64,000 nucleotides of DNA, taken from Pseudomonas graminis (GTDB lineage Bacteria > Pseudomonadota > Gammaproteobacteria > Pseudomonadales > Pseudomonadaceae). The translations under genes were made by a program, and so were the position numbers. Positions 36,001 to 45,112 of this stretch are shown here, in pieces. Under the pieces are notes generated by a model that did not search any database, was not told where the DNA came from, and worked only from the letters and a program-made list of their open reading frames with translations. Numbering within the stretch: position 1 is the stretch's first letter; each line of letters begins with the position of its first letter. Location: assembly GCF_013201545.1 (NCBI RefSeq), contig NZ_CP053746.1:1403001-1467000 (forward strand), read 5' to 3'.

Positions 36001-36665
36001 TCCCAGAGAGCCTTCAGCTCGCGCTGGACTCCGCGCCCTTCCTGCTCAAGGGCGCGTATTACACGGTGGGCTTGAGCCTGGGGTCGATGTTTTTCGGATT
36101 GGTGCTGGGCTTCGGCCTGGCACTGATGCGTTTGTCAAAGATCTGGGTCATCAGTGCCATTGCCAGGGTTTACGTGTCGTTCTTCCGTGGCACGCCGCTG
36201 CTCGTCCAGCTGTTCATGATCTATTACGGCCTGCCGGACCTGGGGATTGAACTGGATGCGATCACCGCAGCGCTGATCGGCCTGTCGCTGAACATGGCTG
36301 CGTATGCCTGCGAAATCCTTCGGGCCGCGATCGGTTCGGTGGACCGAGGGCAATGGGAAGCTGCAGCGAGCATTGGCATGACGCGCGCCCAGACCATGCG
36401 CCGCGCCATTCTGCCGCAAGCTGCACGCACCGCGTTGCCGCCCTTGGGCAACAGCTTTATTTCACTGGTCAAGGACACGGCAATGGCCGCCACCATTCAG
36501 GTGCCGGAAGTGTTCCGCCAGGCGCAGCTGATCTCCTCGCGGACGCTGGAGATTTTCACCATGTACCTCACCGTTGCGGTGATCTATTGGGTGCTGTGCA
36601 GCATCCTGGCGCATTTTCAAAATCGCCTGGAAGCGCGGGCCAACCGCCACGATGTGGAGTCCTGA
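35997..36665 (+). CDS. tcyL: cystine ABC transporter permease
   Basis: A 222-residue polar amino-acid ABC permease (YecS/TcyL type). Its membrane helices include GAYYTVGLSLGSMFFGLVLGFG and MYLTVAVIYWVLCSILAHF. The coupling EAA loop is EAAASIGMTRAQTMRRAILPQ. It forms the inner-membrane channel with TcyN and overlaps tcyJ by 4 nt. Confidence 0.94.
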   Translation: MIPESLQLALDSAPFLLKGAYYTVGLSLGSMFFGLVLGFGLALMRLSKIWVISAIARVYVSFFRGTPLLVQLFMIYYGLPDLGIELDAITAALIGLSLNMAAYACEILRAAIGSVDRGQWEAAASIGMTRAQTMRRAILPQAARTALPPLGNSFISLVKDTAMAATIQVPEVFRQAQLISSRTLEIFTMYLTVAVIYWVLCSILAHFQNRLEARANRHDVES

Positions 36666-36668
36666 GGC

Positions 36669-37412
36669 ATGATCACGGTTGAAAAACTGACCAAGCAATT
36701 CAAGGGCAACGAAGTGCTGAAGGGCATTGACCTGAAGGTCGAGCCTGGCGAAGTGGTGGCAATCATCGGCCCTAGCGGGTCGGGCAAAACCACGCTGCTG
36801 CGCTGCCTGAATCTGCTGGAAGTGCCTACGAGCGGCAGCATTATCGTGGGCGACATCAAAGTCGATTTGAGCCGCCCGTTAAGCCAGCAGCAGGGTTTGA
36901 TCCGGCAACTGCGCCAGCATGTCGGGTTCGTCTTCCAGAACTTCAATCTGTTCCCCCACCGCACCGCGCTGGAAAACGTCATCGAAGGCCCTACCGTGGT
37001 CAAAAAGATGCCTCACGACCAGGCTGTCGAGCTGGGTCGCGCGCTGTTGGCGAAAGTCGGCCTCGCGGGCAAAGAGGACGCTTATCCGCGTCGTCTGTCC
37101 GGCGGTCAACAGCAGCGTGTGGCGATTGCCCGGGCGCTGGCCATGGAGCCCGAGGTCATTCTTTTTGACGAACCAACCTCGGCGCTTGATCCTGAGCTGG
37201 TGGGCGAGGTGCTCAACACGATTCACGCTCTTGCGCTGGAGAAACGCACAATGGTCATCGTGACCCACGAGATGAGCTTCGCGCGGGACGTCGCCAACCG
37301 GGTGATCTTCATCGACAAGGGCATCATCGTCGAGCAGGGCGAAGCGAAAGCGCTGTTCGCCAATCCCAAAGAAGAACGCACAAGGCAGTTTCTTGAGCGC
37401 AGCAGGAATTAG
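36669..37412 (+). CDS. tcyN: cystine ABC transporter ATP-binding protein
   Basis: A 247-residue ABC ATPase. Walker A is GPSGSGKTTLLRCLN, the Q-loop VFQNFNLFPH, the signature RLSGGQQQRVAIARALAM and Walker B VILFDEPTSALDPE, with the switch His in VIVTHEMSFARDVA. It starts 3 nt after tcyL and ends in a good terminator at 37432-37457, closing the tcyJLN unit. Confidence 0.96.
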   Translation: MITVEKLTKQFKGNEVLKGIDLKVEPGEVVAIIGPSGSGKTTLLRCLNLLEVPTSGSIIVGDIKVDLSRPLSQQQGLIRQLRQHVGFVFQNFNLFPHRTALENVIEGPTVVKKMPHDQAVELGRALLAKVGLAGKEDAYPRRLSGGQQQRVAIARALAMEPEVILFDEPTSALDPELVGEVLNTIHALALEKRTMVIVTHEMSFARDVANRVIFIDKGIIVEQGEAKALFANPKEERTRQFLERSRN

Positions 37413-37431
37413 TCTGACACGTTATGTGTTT

Positions 37432-37460
37432 AAAACGGCGCCAACAGGCGCCGTTTTCTT
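37432..37460 (+). terminator. Rho-independent terminator after tcyN
   Basis: AAAACGGCGCC, loop AACA, GGCGCCGTTTT, then CTTTGT. It lies 19 nt after the tcyN stop. Confidence 0.92.
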
Positions 37461-37984
37461 TGTCGTTCATATTTAGAAAAGCGTTGACCCACTAAAAGTC
37501 CTACTATTTCAACGCCGGCTAGCCGTCATCAATCTATCTATTTTTTCAATACGAACAGCCCTCACTCTCTCCACTTCCCCGCAACGTTGATTGACCATTT
37601 CTTCACCCACAAATAACTGCCGCTGACACTTTTTCATCAGCTTGCTGGCTGTGGAGTACCGCGTGCCCGGCGGCTCAGGTAGGACCACAGTCGCACTTCC
37701 CTCCCCATAAGCAACGCACAAGTGTAGGAAACTTCTGCATTTGCGTTACACACACTCTAAAAACTTAATTACGGTTGACACAAACATCGCAACACAATTA
37801 GCTGAAATCGCTCTCGGTGTATTTTCTTTCCAAAACGGCAACCCTCTAATTACCACCGTTTGTAATGTTTGCCATGCCTGCGCATCCCGGCGTGTACTAG
37901 TGCCAGTCGTTTTCACGCTGCAGTTGCGATGAATTAACCACCTGACTTGCCTTAACCCAGGCACACATTCGAAGAGTATTAAAG
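37461..37984. other. A/T-rich region upstream of the repeat-protein gene
   Basis: About 520 bp of lower-GC DNA (21 G/C out of 60 in 37741-37800 by direct count). It begins directly after the tcyN terminator. TTGACA at 37775-37780 could be a -35 for the gene at 37985, but no convincing -10 is at the right distance. One possible short minus-strand gene is listed separately. Confidence 0.5.
37509..37721 (-). CDS. possible small basic protein, hypothetical
   Basis: A 70-codon frame from a GTG at 37721. The product is Arg/Lys-rich in its second half (KLMKKCQRQLFVGEEMVNQR, then GEVERVRAVRIEKID), which looks more protein-like than chance. The start codon is weak, no clear ribosome-binding site is visible, and I recognise no family. 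It lies inside the low-GC patch. It may be a gene fragment. Confidence 0.25.
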   Translation of the reverse strand: MCVAYGEGSATVVLPEPPGTRYSTASKLMKKCQRQLFVGEEMVNQRCGEVERVRAVRIEKIDRLMTASRR

Positions 37985-38719
37985 ATGATCCATACCTCAG
38001 TAATGACTCAGTCTTTCAAGCTGATGGCCCCGTATCTTCCGCAGTCGAACAAGCACGGGATTGGCGCCCTTGCGGCGGCCGATCTGCAGGTACACATTGA
38101 TCCCTGGCCAGAGATGGACTGCGGTGACTTGATCGAATTGTTTTGGGGAGGCTGTTATGCCGCATCAAAACTTCTATCAGAGTCTGACATCGGACACACA
38201 TCCGTCCTACATGTACCCGAAAGTTTTCTTCGAAGTGGAAAAGTTAAAACCTACTATCGCGTTACTAAAATTGGCAGCGAACCCATTAAGTCTCCCGGTG
38301 CCAAGCTATGGGTCAAACTGGAGACTCCCGGCGGTCAATTGGTTAGCGGCGAGGGTGATGAGAATCAGGGACTGGCACCCGTGACGTTTGCCGAGTCAGT
38401 CATGCAAGGCGGTTTGACGGCGCGCCACTTCGATGAGGGCGTGCAACTCACTCTCGACGCTTATCCCAACATGGACGCCTACGATGAAATCACCCTGCGC
38501 TGGGGCGACATGCGTCTGGATCTGCCAGCGCTCACCCAAGACGACGTCGGCATGCCTATTGTTGTGGACGTACCGGCGGAGTTGGTGCGCGAGGCGGGCG
38601 ATGATCCGCATCTGGAGGTGAGCTATTGCGTGATTGACCGTGTCGGCAACAACTCGCGCTGGGCGCCGCCGCGGTTGATCAAGGTGGAGACCGACATGAC
38701 CGATGAGGCCGAAACTTGA
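37985..38719 (+). CDS. two-repeat beta-rich protein of unknown function
   Basis: A 244-residue protein from the ATG at 37985; Met at 38003 is an alternative. It contains two copies of a roughly 90-residue unit. Repeat 1 runs from about 30 (DLQVHIDPWPEMDCGDLIEL, then FWGG, HTSVLHVPESFL, VKTYYRVTKIG) to about 122. Repeat 2 runs from about 151 (VQLTLDAYPNMDAYDEITLR, then WGD, PIVVDVPAELV, LEVSYCVIDRVGNN) to the end. The pattern hydrophobic-Y/WP-xM-xxxDxIxLxWG followed by VxVP and YxVxxxG resembles Ig-like repeats I associate with large Pseudomonas proteins. No signal peptide. GC is lower near the 5' end, suggesting acquisition. Confidence 0.8.
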   Translation: MIHTSVMTQSFKLMAPYLPQSNKHGIGALAAADLQVHIDPWPEMDCGDLIELFWGGCYAASKLLSESDIGHTSVLHVPESFLRSGKVKTYYRVTKIGSEPIKSPGAKLWVKLETPGGQLVSGEGDENQGLAPVTFAESVMQGGLTARHFDEGVQLTLDAYPNMDAYDEITLRWGDMRLDLPALTQDDVGMPIVVDVPAELVREAGDDPHLEVSYCVIDRVGNNSRWAPPRLIKVETDMTDEAET

Positions 38720-38955
38720 CGTCGGCCCTCTTCAGGACGTTGTCGCGGCGCAGCATCAGCGCGCTGCGACACGTCTGCAGCCCGCCTCCCTGGCCTCGCG
38801 CCTCCAATCACATGCCGCAATCGTGATCGACGCCACAGATCAGTCACTGAGGGGAAACCTCCCACATCATCTCCATCAGCGTCCTACAGGTCACCTCCTC
38901 ACTGCGCGAAAACAGGCTGCTAGCCTGCGGTGAAACCCCTCACGAGGTGTCCACC

Positions 38956-39096
38956 ATGCCCTGCAGACATATCGTCAAGTACATGATTCTGGCCCTGGCT
39001 TTCGGTTCATGCCTGACCTACACCCAAGCCACGGCGCTGGCGACGGCATCCGCCGCATCACCTTCTATGCTTATTCCTAAATGTGAGTTTATTTAA
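38956..39096 (+). CDS. possible 46-aa exported peptide
   Basis: ATG at 38956 to TAA at 39094-39096, with GAGGTG about 6 nt upstream. The product opens MPCRHIVKYMILALAFGSCL, a basic then hydrophobic segment like a signal sequence, followed by TYTQATALATASAASPSM and a short tail ending CEFI. The 3' end is A/T-rich, unlike the 5' part, so this may be the head of a longer gene cut off by a rearrangement. No family recognised. Confidence 0.4.
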   Translation: MPCRHIVKYMILALAFGSCLTYTQATALATASAASPSMLIPKCEFI

Positions 39097-39233
39097 TGTT
39101 TATACACGCTTAGGGTATATGCACCGGACCACCGGACCATCGTCAATTTTCTCGCCGCCACAGCGGTATTGATTCGAGGTTCGAATGGTCAAGCACAACG
39201 ACTCCCGTGCTCGCGCTCGTGAAGGTCACCACC

Positions 39234-40475
39234 ATGACTGATCTGAACGCCCTTTCTGTCCAGCACACCCTGGACGTGGCTCCTCCCCTGCTCCCCGCCA
39301 ACCTATTGCGCAACGACGCCGACGCCATTGCGGCGGCCCATGAGCTGGCCGCCGTCGTGCGCACCCATGCCGCCACGCGAGACCGTGAGCGGCAATTGCC
39401 CTGGTCGGAAATCGAGCTGTTTACCCGCAGTGGCCTGGGCGGCATCTCGGTACCGCGGATCTATGGCGGGCCACAGGTGTCATTCGTAACCCTCGCCGAA
39501 GTCTTCGCCATCCTGTCGGCAGCCGACCCTGCCGTGGGCCAGATTCCGCAAAACCACTTCGGTATTCTCAATTCGCTGATCGGCAGCGCCTCAGAGGCTC
39601 AGAAACAAACCCTCTTCGCCAGCGTTCTCGGCGGCGCACGCATCGGCAATGGCGGCCCCGAGCGGGGGACCAAAAACACCCTCGATATCCGTACACGACT
39701 GACCGCAGACGGTGATCAGTTTTTGCTCAACGGCCGCAAGTTCTACTCGACCGGCGCGTTATTCGCCCACTGGGTCGCGATCAAGGCCATCAATGACGAC
39801 GGCAAGCAGGTGCTGGTGTTCGTGCCACGCGGGACGCCGGGGCTGTACATCATCGACGACTGGTCCGGCTTCGGTCAGCGCACCACCGCCAGCGGCAGCG
39901 TGCTGCTGGAAAACGTGCGCGTGAGTGGCGAGCTGGTTGTTGATAACTGGAAACTGGGCCTGGCGCCGAACATTCAGGGTGCGGTGTCGCAACTGATCCA
40001 GGCGGCCATTGATGCAGGCATTGCCCGGGAAGCCATCGACGAAGGCATCCGTTTTGTGCGTGAGCGTTCGCGACCGTGGATCGACGCCAATGTCGAGCGT
40101 GCCAGCGACGACCCGTATGTGATCGCCGACATCGGCAAGTTGAAACTCGAACTGCACGCCGCCGAAGCACTGTTGCGCAGGGCTGGCCGTGTGCTGGATG
40201 AAATTGCCGCCGAACCCATCGACGAACACTCAGCGGCGCGGGCGTCCATCGTGGTTGCCGAAGCCAAGGTGCTGACGACACAGGTCGCCCTGCTCGCCAG
40301 TGAAAAACTGTTCGAGCTGTCGGGCAGTCGCGCGACGCTGGCCGAATTCAATCTTGATCGTCACTGGCGCAATGCGCGGGTTCACACCCTCCACGACCCG
40401 GTCCGCTGGAAGGTCCACGCCGTCGGCGCCTGGCACCTGAATGGCGCCCTGCCTGCCCGTCACTCCTGGATATAA
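39234..40475 (+). CDS. sfnB: SfnB family sulfur-acquisition oxidoreductase, first copy
   Basis: A 413-residue acyl-CoA dehydrogenase-fold flavoenzyme from the ATG at 39234. Features are the N-terminal helical domain (RDRERQLPWSEIELFTRSGL), AVGQIPQNHFGILN, the flavin-side segment KFYSTGALFAHW, the beta-domain DDWSGFGQRTTASGSVLLEN and the C-terminal LDRHWRNARVHTLHDPVRWK. SfnB proteins belong to the sulfate-starvation response and are linked to organosulfur (dimethylsulfone/sulfonate) use; the exact reaction is not settled. Followed by a paralogue after 22 bp. Confidence 0.9.
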   Translation: MTDLNALSVQHTLDVAPPLLPANLLRNDADAIAAAHELAAVVRTHAATRDRERQLPWSEIELFTRSGLGGISVPRIYGGPQVSFVTLAEVFAILSAADPAVGQIPQNHFGILNSLIGSASEAQKQTLFASVLGGARIGNGGPERGTKNTLDIRTRLTADGDQFLLNGRKFYSTGALFAHWVAIKAINDDGKQVLVFVPRGTPGLYIIDDWSGFGQRTTASGSVLLENVRVSGELVVDNWKLGLAPNIQGAVSQLIQAAIDAGIAREAIDEGIRFVRERSRPWIDANVERASDDPYVIADIGKLKLELHAAEALLRRAGRVLDEIAAEPIDEHSAARASIVVAEAKVLTTQVALLASEKLFELSGSRATLAEFNLDRHWRNARVHTLHDPVRWKVHAVGAWHLNGALPARHSWI

Positions 40476-40497
40476 CCAGACCACTGGAAGCACACCT

Positions 40498-41718
40498 ATG
40501 AGCCTTCAACCCTTGCCGCGTGACACGCAGGCGGCCGCCGTGACCGCGATCATTCGGGACGCCGCCGAGGCGCTGCGCATCGCGCGCACGTTGGCGGAAA
40601 ATTTCAGACAACAGAGTGCCATTCGAGATCGTGAACGGCGGCTTCCCCATCAGGAACTGGAGGCGTTTTCGCGCTCGGGCCTGTGGGGCATCAGCGTGCC
40701 GAAGGCCTTTGGTGGCGCAGGCGTGTCCAATATCACCCTGGCCGAAGTCATCCGAATCATCTCTGCGGCCGACGCTTCGCTAGGGCAGATCCCGCAAAAC
40801 CACTTCTACGCGCTGGAAGTCCTGCGGGTCAACGGCAGCCCGGCGCAGCAGGCGCGGCTGTACGCCGAGGTCCTCGCCGGTCAACGCTTCGGTAATGCGC
40901 TGGCCGAACTGGGCACCAAAACCGCCCACGACCGCACCACCCGACTGAGTCGCGACGGCAATGGCTGGCGCATCAACGGCCGCAAGTTCTACGCCACCGG
41001 CGCCCTTTACGCACAACGCATACCGACCTCGGTCGTGGATGACAGCGGCGTGCAGCAGTTGGCGTTCGTGCCGGCGAATGCAGCAGGGCTGAGCGTGATC
41101 GACGACTGGAGCGGCTTCGGCCAGCGCACCACGGGCAGCGGCTCAGTGGTGTTCGATAACGTGTATGTCGAAGCCGATGACGTGGTGCCGTTTCAAACTG
41201 CCTTCGAGCGCCCGACCACTGTCGGCCCTTTGGCGCAGATCCTCCATGCCGCCATCGACACCGGCATCGCCCGCGCTGCCTTTGAAGACGCGCTGCATTT
41301 CGTACGCACCCGCACGCGGCCGTGGATCGACTCCGGCATCGAAAAAGCCGTTGATGACCCGCTGACGCTGCACAGCTTTGGCAAACTCGGCATTCGTCTT
41401 CACGCCGCCGAAGCCTTGCTCGAACGTTCGGGCGAATGCCTTGATCGGGCCCAGGCTGAGACGACGCCGGAAAGTCTGGCGCAGGCATCGATCGCCGTGG
41501 CGGAAGCGCGGGCGATCAGCACCGAAATCTCATTGGAAGCCGGCAGCACCTTGTTCGAACTTGCCGGTTCCCAAGCCACGCTGGCAGAGCACGGCCTTGA
41601 CCGGCACTGGCGCAACGCGCGGGTCCACACGTTGCACGACCCGGTGCGCTGGAAGTACCACGCCATCGGCAATTACTACCTCAATGACGTCAACCCGCCA
41701 CGCCGGGGGACGATTTGA
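40498..41718 (+). CDS. sfnB: SfnB family sulfur-acquisition oxidoreductase, second copy
   Basis: A 406-residue paralogue of the preceding protein from the ATG at 40498 (GGAAG upstream). The same landmarks recur: RDRERRLPHQELEAFSRSGL, SLGQIPQNHFYALE, KFYATGALYAQ, DDWSGFGQRTTGSGSVVFDN and LDRHWRNARVHTLHDPVRWK. Its stop overlaps the monooxygenase start (TGATG). The two copies probably act on different substrates or as a heteromer; neither can be told from sequence alone. Confidence 0.9.
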   Translation: MSLQPLPRDTQAAAVTAIIRDAAEALRIARTLAENFRQQSAIRDRERRLPHQELEAFSRSGLWGISVPKAFGGAGVSNITLAEVIRIISAADASLGQIPQNHFYALEVLRVNGSPAQQARLYAEVLAGQRFGNALAELGTKTAHDRTTRLSRDGNGWRINGRKFYATGALYAQRIPTSVVDDSGVQQLAFVPANAAGLSVIDDWSGFGQRTTGSGSVVFDNVYVEADDVVPFQTAFERPTTVGPLAQILHAAIDTGIARAAFEDALHFVRTRTRPWIDSGIEKAVDDPLTLHSFGKLGIRLHAAEALLERSGECLDRAQAETTPESLAQASIAVAEARAISTEISLEAGSTLFELAGSQATLAEHGLDRHWRNARVHTLHDPVRWKYHAIGNYYLNDVNPPRRGTI

Positions 41719-43091
41719 TGAGCAAGAAAAAGATCCTGCTCAACGCGTTCAACATGAACTGCATCGGCCACATCAATCACGGGTTCTGGACCCACCCCCG
41801 GGACACGTCGACCCAGTACAAGACCCTCGACTACTGGACAGATCTGGCGCAGTTGCTGGAGCGCGGGCTGTTCGACGGCTTGTTCATCGCCGACATCGTC
41901 GGGGTCTATGACGTCTATCAGAACTCGGTGGACGTCACGCTGAAGGAGTCGATCCAGTTGCCGGTGAATGATCCGCTGCTGCTGGTATCGGCCATGGCCG
42001 CGGTCACCAAAAACCTCGGCTTCGGCCTGACCGCCAACCTCACCTACGAGGCGCCGTACCTGTTCGCCCGGCGCATGTCGACGCTGGATCACCTGACGCG
42101 CGGACGCGTGGGCTGGAACATCGTCACCGGGTATCTGGACAGCGCCGCGCGCGCGATGGGCCTGACCGAGCAGATCGAACATGACCGCCGCTATGACCAG
42201 GCCGATGAATACCTGGAGGTGTTGTACAAGCTGTGGGAAGGCAGTTGGGAGGACGATGCGGTGATCGAGGACCGTCAGGCGCGCCTCTACGCGCAGCCGG
42301 AAAAGGTCCACTACGTGCGGCACAGCGGCGAGTTCTATCAGGTGGAGGGTTATCACCTGTGCGAGCCGTCGCCACAGCGCACGCCAGTTTTGTTCCAGGC
42401 CGGAAGCTCCGAGCGCGGTCTGCAGTTTGCCGGCAGCAACGCCGAGTGCGTGTTCATCAGCGCGCAGAACAAACCCGCAACCCGCGAGCAGGTCGACAAG
42501 GTCCGCGCCAGCGCGGTGGCCGCCGGGCGCAACCCGGATGACATCAAGGTGTTCATGGGCCTCAACGTCATCGTCGGCCCCACCGAAGAAGCGGCCCGGG
42601 CCAAGCATGCGGAGTACCTGACTTACGCCAGCGCCGAGGCAGGACTGGCGCATTTTGCCGCCTCCACCGGCATCGATTTCGCCGACTACGCGCTCGACGA
42701 GCCGATCCAGCACGTGAAAGGCAACGCCATTCAGTCAGCCACGAAGATTCTCAAGAACAACGACTGGACCCGTCAGAAGTTACTCGATCAGCACGCCCTG
42801 GGCGGCCGTTACATCACGCTGATCGGCTCGCCCGAGCAGGTGGCCGACGAGCTGGAATCGTGGATTGCGGAAACCGGCCTGGACGGCTTCAACCTGACCC
42901 GCATCGTCACTCCGGAGAGCTACGAGGATTTCATCGATCTGGTGATCCCGGAGCTGCAACGTCGGGGTTCGTACAAGACCGCGTACGAACACGGCACCTT
43001 GCGCGAGAAGCTGTTTGAAGACGGTGACGCAAGACTGCCGGAACGGCATGCGGGGGCCAGCTTCAGGGCACACACTCCATCGCAGGCGTGA
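41718..43091 (+). CDS. LLM-class flavin-dependent monooxygenase (NtaA/SnaA/DszA family)
   Basis: A 457-residue two-component FMNH2-dependent monooxygenase. It shows the NtaA/DszA-type opening ILLNAFNMNCIGHINHGFWT, the TIM-barrel segments DGLFIADIVGVYDVYQ, LTYEAPYLFARRMSTLDHLT, GRVGWNIVTGYLDSAARAMG and PVLFQAGSSERGLQFAGSNA. Members oxidise C-S or C-N bonds (dibenzothiophene sulfone, nitrilotriacetate). Coupling to two SfnB genes and metQNI points to desulfurisation of an organosulfur compound. A separate flavin reductase would be needed and is not adjacent. Confidence 0.9.
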   Translation: MSKKKILLNAFNMNCIGHINHGFWTHPRDTSTQYKTLDYWTDLAQLLERGLFDGLFIADIVGVYDVYQNSVDVTLKESIQLPVNDPLLLVSAMAAVTKNLGFGLTANLTYEAPYLFARRMSTLDHLTRGRVGWNIVTGYLDSAARAMGLTEQIEHDRRYDQADEYLEVLYKLWEGSWEDDAVIEDRQARLYAQPEKVHYVRHSGEFYQVEGYHLCEPSPQRTPVLFQAGSSERGLQFAGSNAECVFISAQNKPATREQVDKVRASAVAAGRNPDDIKVFMGLNVIVGPTEEAARAKHAEYLTYASAEAGLAHFAASTGIDFADYALDEPIQHVKGNAIQSATKILKNNDWTRQKLLDQHALGGRYITLIGSPEQVADELESWIAETGLDGFNLTRIVTPESYEDFIDLVIPELQRRGSYKTAYEHGTLREKLFEDGDARLPERHAGASFRAHTPSQA

Positions 43092-43104
43092 GCGAGCTCA
43101 AACC

Positions 43105-43134
43105 ATGTGGGAGCGAGCTTGCTCGCGAAGACGG
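43105..43134 (+). repeat. single REP element
   Basis: A forward copy, ATGTGGGAGCGAGCTTGCTC then GCGAAGACGG, lies 13 nt after the monooxygenase stop and about 54 nt before metQ, so it may separate the two transcripts or set their ratio. Confidence 0.85.
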
Positions 43135-43187
43135 CTTCACAGACACCCAAGCATTCAAACCAGACCACTGACACGGATTACCCCTCA

Positions 43188-43982
43188 ATGATCAAAACCC
43201 TCCTCACCCTCGCGCTGTCCCTGGGCCTGCTTGCCGGCGTCACCCACGCTGCCGATCAACCGCTCAAAGTCGGCACCACCGCCGCGTTTGCCATACCGCT
43301 GGAAGCGGCCGTCGCCGAAGCCGAGAAACAGGGCCTGAAGGTGGAGCTAGTGGAATTCACCGACTGGATCGCGCCCAACGTCAGCCTCCACGCCGGCGAC
43401 ATCGACGTGAATTACTTCCAGCACATTCCGTTTCTAGAGAATGCCAAAGCCGCGTCCGGCTTCGATCTCGTGCCGTACGCGCCAGGCATCATCAACAATG
43501 TCGGGCTGTACTCCAAGAAGTACAAAAGCTTCGATGAGCTGCCAACCGGTGCCACCGTCGCAATCGCCAATGACCCGATCAACAGTGGCCGCGGCCTGCA
43601 ACTGTTGGCCAAGGCTGGCTTGATCACCCTCAAGCCGGGCGTTGGCTACAAGGCCACCGAAGACGACATCACCGCCAACCCGAAGAAGATCAAGCTGATT
43701 CAGGTCGAAGCCGTGCAACTGGTGCGCGCCTATGACGATGCCGATCTGGTGCAGGGCTACCCGGCCTACATTCGTTTGTCGAAGACCTTCGACGCCGGCT
43801 CGGCAATCCTGTTCGACGGCCTCGACCACCCGGAATACGTCATTCAGTTCGTCATCAAACCGGACCACAAGGATGACCCGCGGCTGGCCAAGTTCATCGA
43901 CATCTACCAACACTCGCCGGTCGTGCGCGCCTCCCTGGATAAGGTCAATGGCTCGCTGTATCAGGTTGGCTGGAAGAACTGA
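43188..43982 (+). CDS. metQ: MetQ/NlpA family ABC transporter binding protein
   Basis: A 264-residue binding protein from the ATG at 43188. The signal peptide [20 protein letters not shown] is cleaved near AADQPLK; there is no lipobox cysteine, so it is periplasmic, not a lipoprotein. NlpA-family landmarks are [53 protein letters not shown] and [11 protein letters not shown]. It starts the metQNI unit. Classical substrate is methionine, but here, next to SfnB and a monooxygenase, an organosulfur compound is plausible. Confidence 0.92.
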   Translation: MIKTLLTLALSLGLLAGVTHAADQPLKVGTTAAFAIPLEAAVAEAEKQGLKVELVEFTDWIAPNVSLHAGDIDVNYFQHIPFLENAKAASGFDLVPYAPGIINNVGLYSKKYKSFDELPTGATVAIANDPINSGRGLQLLAKAGLITLKPGVGYKATEDDITANPKKIKLIQVEAVQLVRAYDDADLVQGYPAYIRLSKTFDAGSAILFDGLDHPEYVIQFVIKPDHKDDPRLAKFIDIYQHSPVVRASLDKVNGSLYQVGWKN

Positions 43983-43984
43983 TC

Positions 43985-45112
43985 ATGACGGCATCCGCCC
44001 AACGCGCTTTGACGCTTGAGAGTGCTGCTCCTCATGCCGCCGAGCAATCAGAACTGCACCCGGAGAAGCAACACGCCCATGTGCGCTTCATCAATCTGGG
44101 CAAGGTCTATGAAGGTCCGCAAGGCCCGGTGCCGGCGCTTCAGGGCATCGATCTGGATATCCAGTGCGGTGAGGTGTTCGGCATCATCGGCCGAAGCGGC
44201 GCTGGCAAATCGTCGCTGATCCGCACCATCAATCGTCTGGAAAAACCCAGCAGCGGCCGCGTGCTGATCGATCAGGTGAACATCGGCGACTTCAATGAAG
44301 ACACGCTGGTGGCGCTGCGCCGACGCATCGGCATGATCTTTCAGCATTTCAATCTGATGTCGGCCAAGACGGTGTGGCAGAACGTCGAGCTGCCGCTGAA
44401 GGTCGCGGGCGTGCCGAAGGCGCAGCGCCAGCGCAAAGTTACCGAACTGCTGGAGTTGGTCGGGCTGGAGGGCAAGCACAGGGCCTATCCGGCGCAGTTG
44501 TCGGGTGGGCAGAAGCAGCGCGTCGGTATTGCCCGGGCGTTGGTGCATGATCCGGCGATTCTGCTGTGCGACGAGGCGACTTCGGCCCTCGACCCGGAGA
44601 CCACGCAATCGATTCTGGGGCTGCTGCGCGAGATCAATCAGCGCCTCGGGCTGACGATCATTTTGATCACCCACGAGATGGCGGTGATTCGAGAAATCTG
44701 CGACCGCGTGGTGGTGCTGGAAAAAGGTGAAGTCGTTGAGCAGGGGCCAGTCTGGCAGGTATTCGGCAATCCGCAGCATGAGGTGAGCAAGACACTGCTG
44801 GCACCGCTGCAACATACGCTGCCAGAGGATGTTCAAGCGCGCTTGCAACCGCACCCTTCCGATCATCACGCCAGCGTTGTGCTGGATCTGCAATTCACCG
44901 GCGGCGATGGCAAGGAGCCTGATCTGTCCGCGCTGTTCAATGCCTTTGGCGGGCGCGTGAGCCTGCTGCATGGCGGGGTCGAACGTATTCAAGGGCGTGC
45001 ACTGGGTCATCTGTTGCTGGCGGTGAGTCACTCGCCGCTGTCGGCAGACGAATTACTCAATCGCGCCCGCAAGCACGCGCATCAGGCGGAGGTACTGGGT
45101 TATGTGGCTTGA
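43985..45112 (+). CDS. metN: methionine-type ABC transporter ATP-binding protein
   Basis: A 375-residue ABC ATPase. Walker A is [17 protein letters not shown], the Q-loop [20 protein letters not shown], the signature [20 protein letters not shown] and Walker [16 protein letters not shown]. The C-terminal 90 residues are the NIL regulatory domain ([20 protein letters not shown]) that senses methionine in MetN. An N-terminal 30-residue extension before [13 protein letters not shown] is unusual but short. It begins 2 nt after metQ and overlaps metI by 11 nt. Confidence 0.95.
   Translation: MTASAQRALTLESAAPHAAEQSELHPEKQHAHVRFINLGKVYEGPQGPVPALQGIDLDIQCGEVFGIIGRSGAGKSSLIRTINRLEKPSSGRVLIDQVNIGDFNEDTLVALRRRIGMIFQHFNLMSAKTVWQNVELPLKVAGVPKAQRQRKVTELLELVGLEGKHRAYPAQLSGGQKQRVGIARALVHDPAILLCDEATSALDPETTQSILGLLREINQRLGLTIILITHEMAVIREICDRVVVLEKGEVVEQGPVWQVFGNPQHEVSKTLLAPLQHTLPEDVQARLQPHPSDHHASVVLDLQFTGGDGKEPDLSALFNAFGGRVSLLHGGVERIQGRALGHLLLAVSHSPLSADELLNRARKHAHQAEVLGYVA

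Noticed and set aside
37741..37932. 63-codon plus-strand frame in the low-GC patch
   Set aside because: No ribosome-binding site, no family, and it ends before the real gene at 37985.
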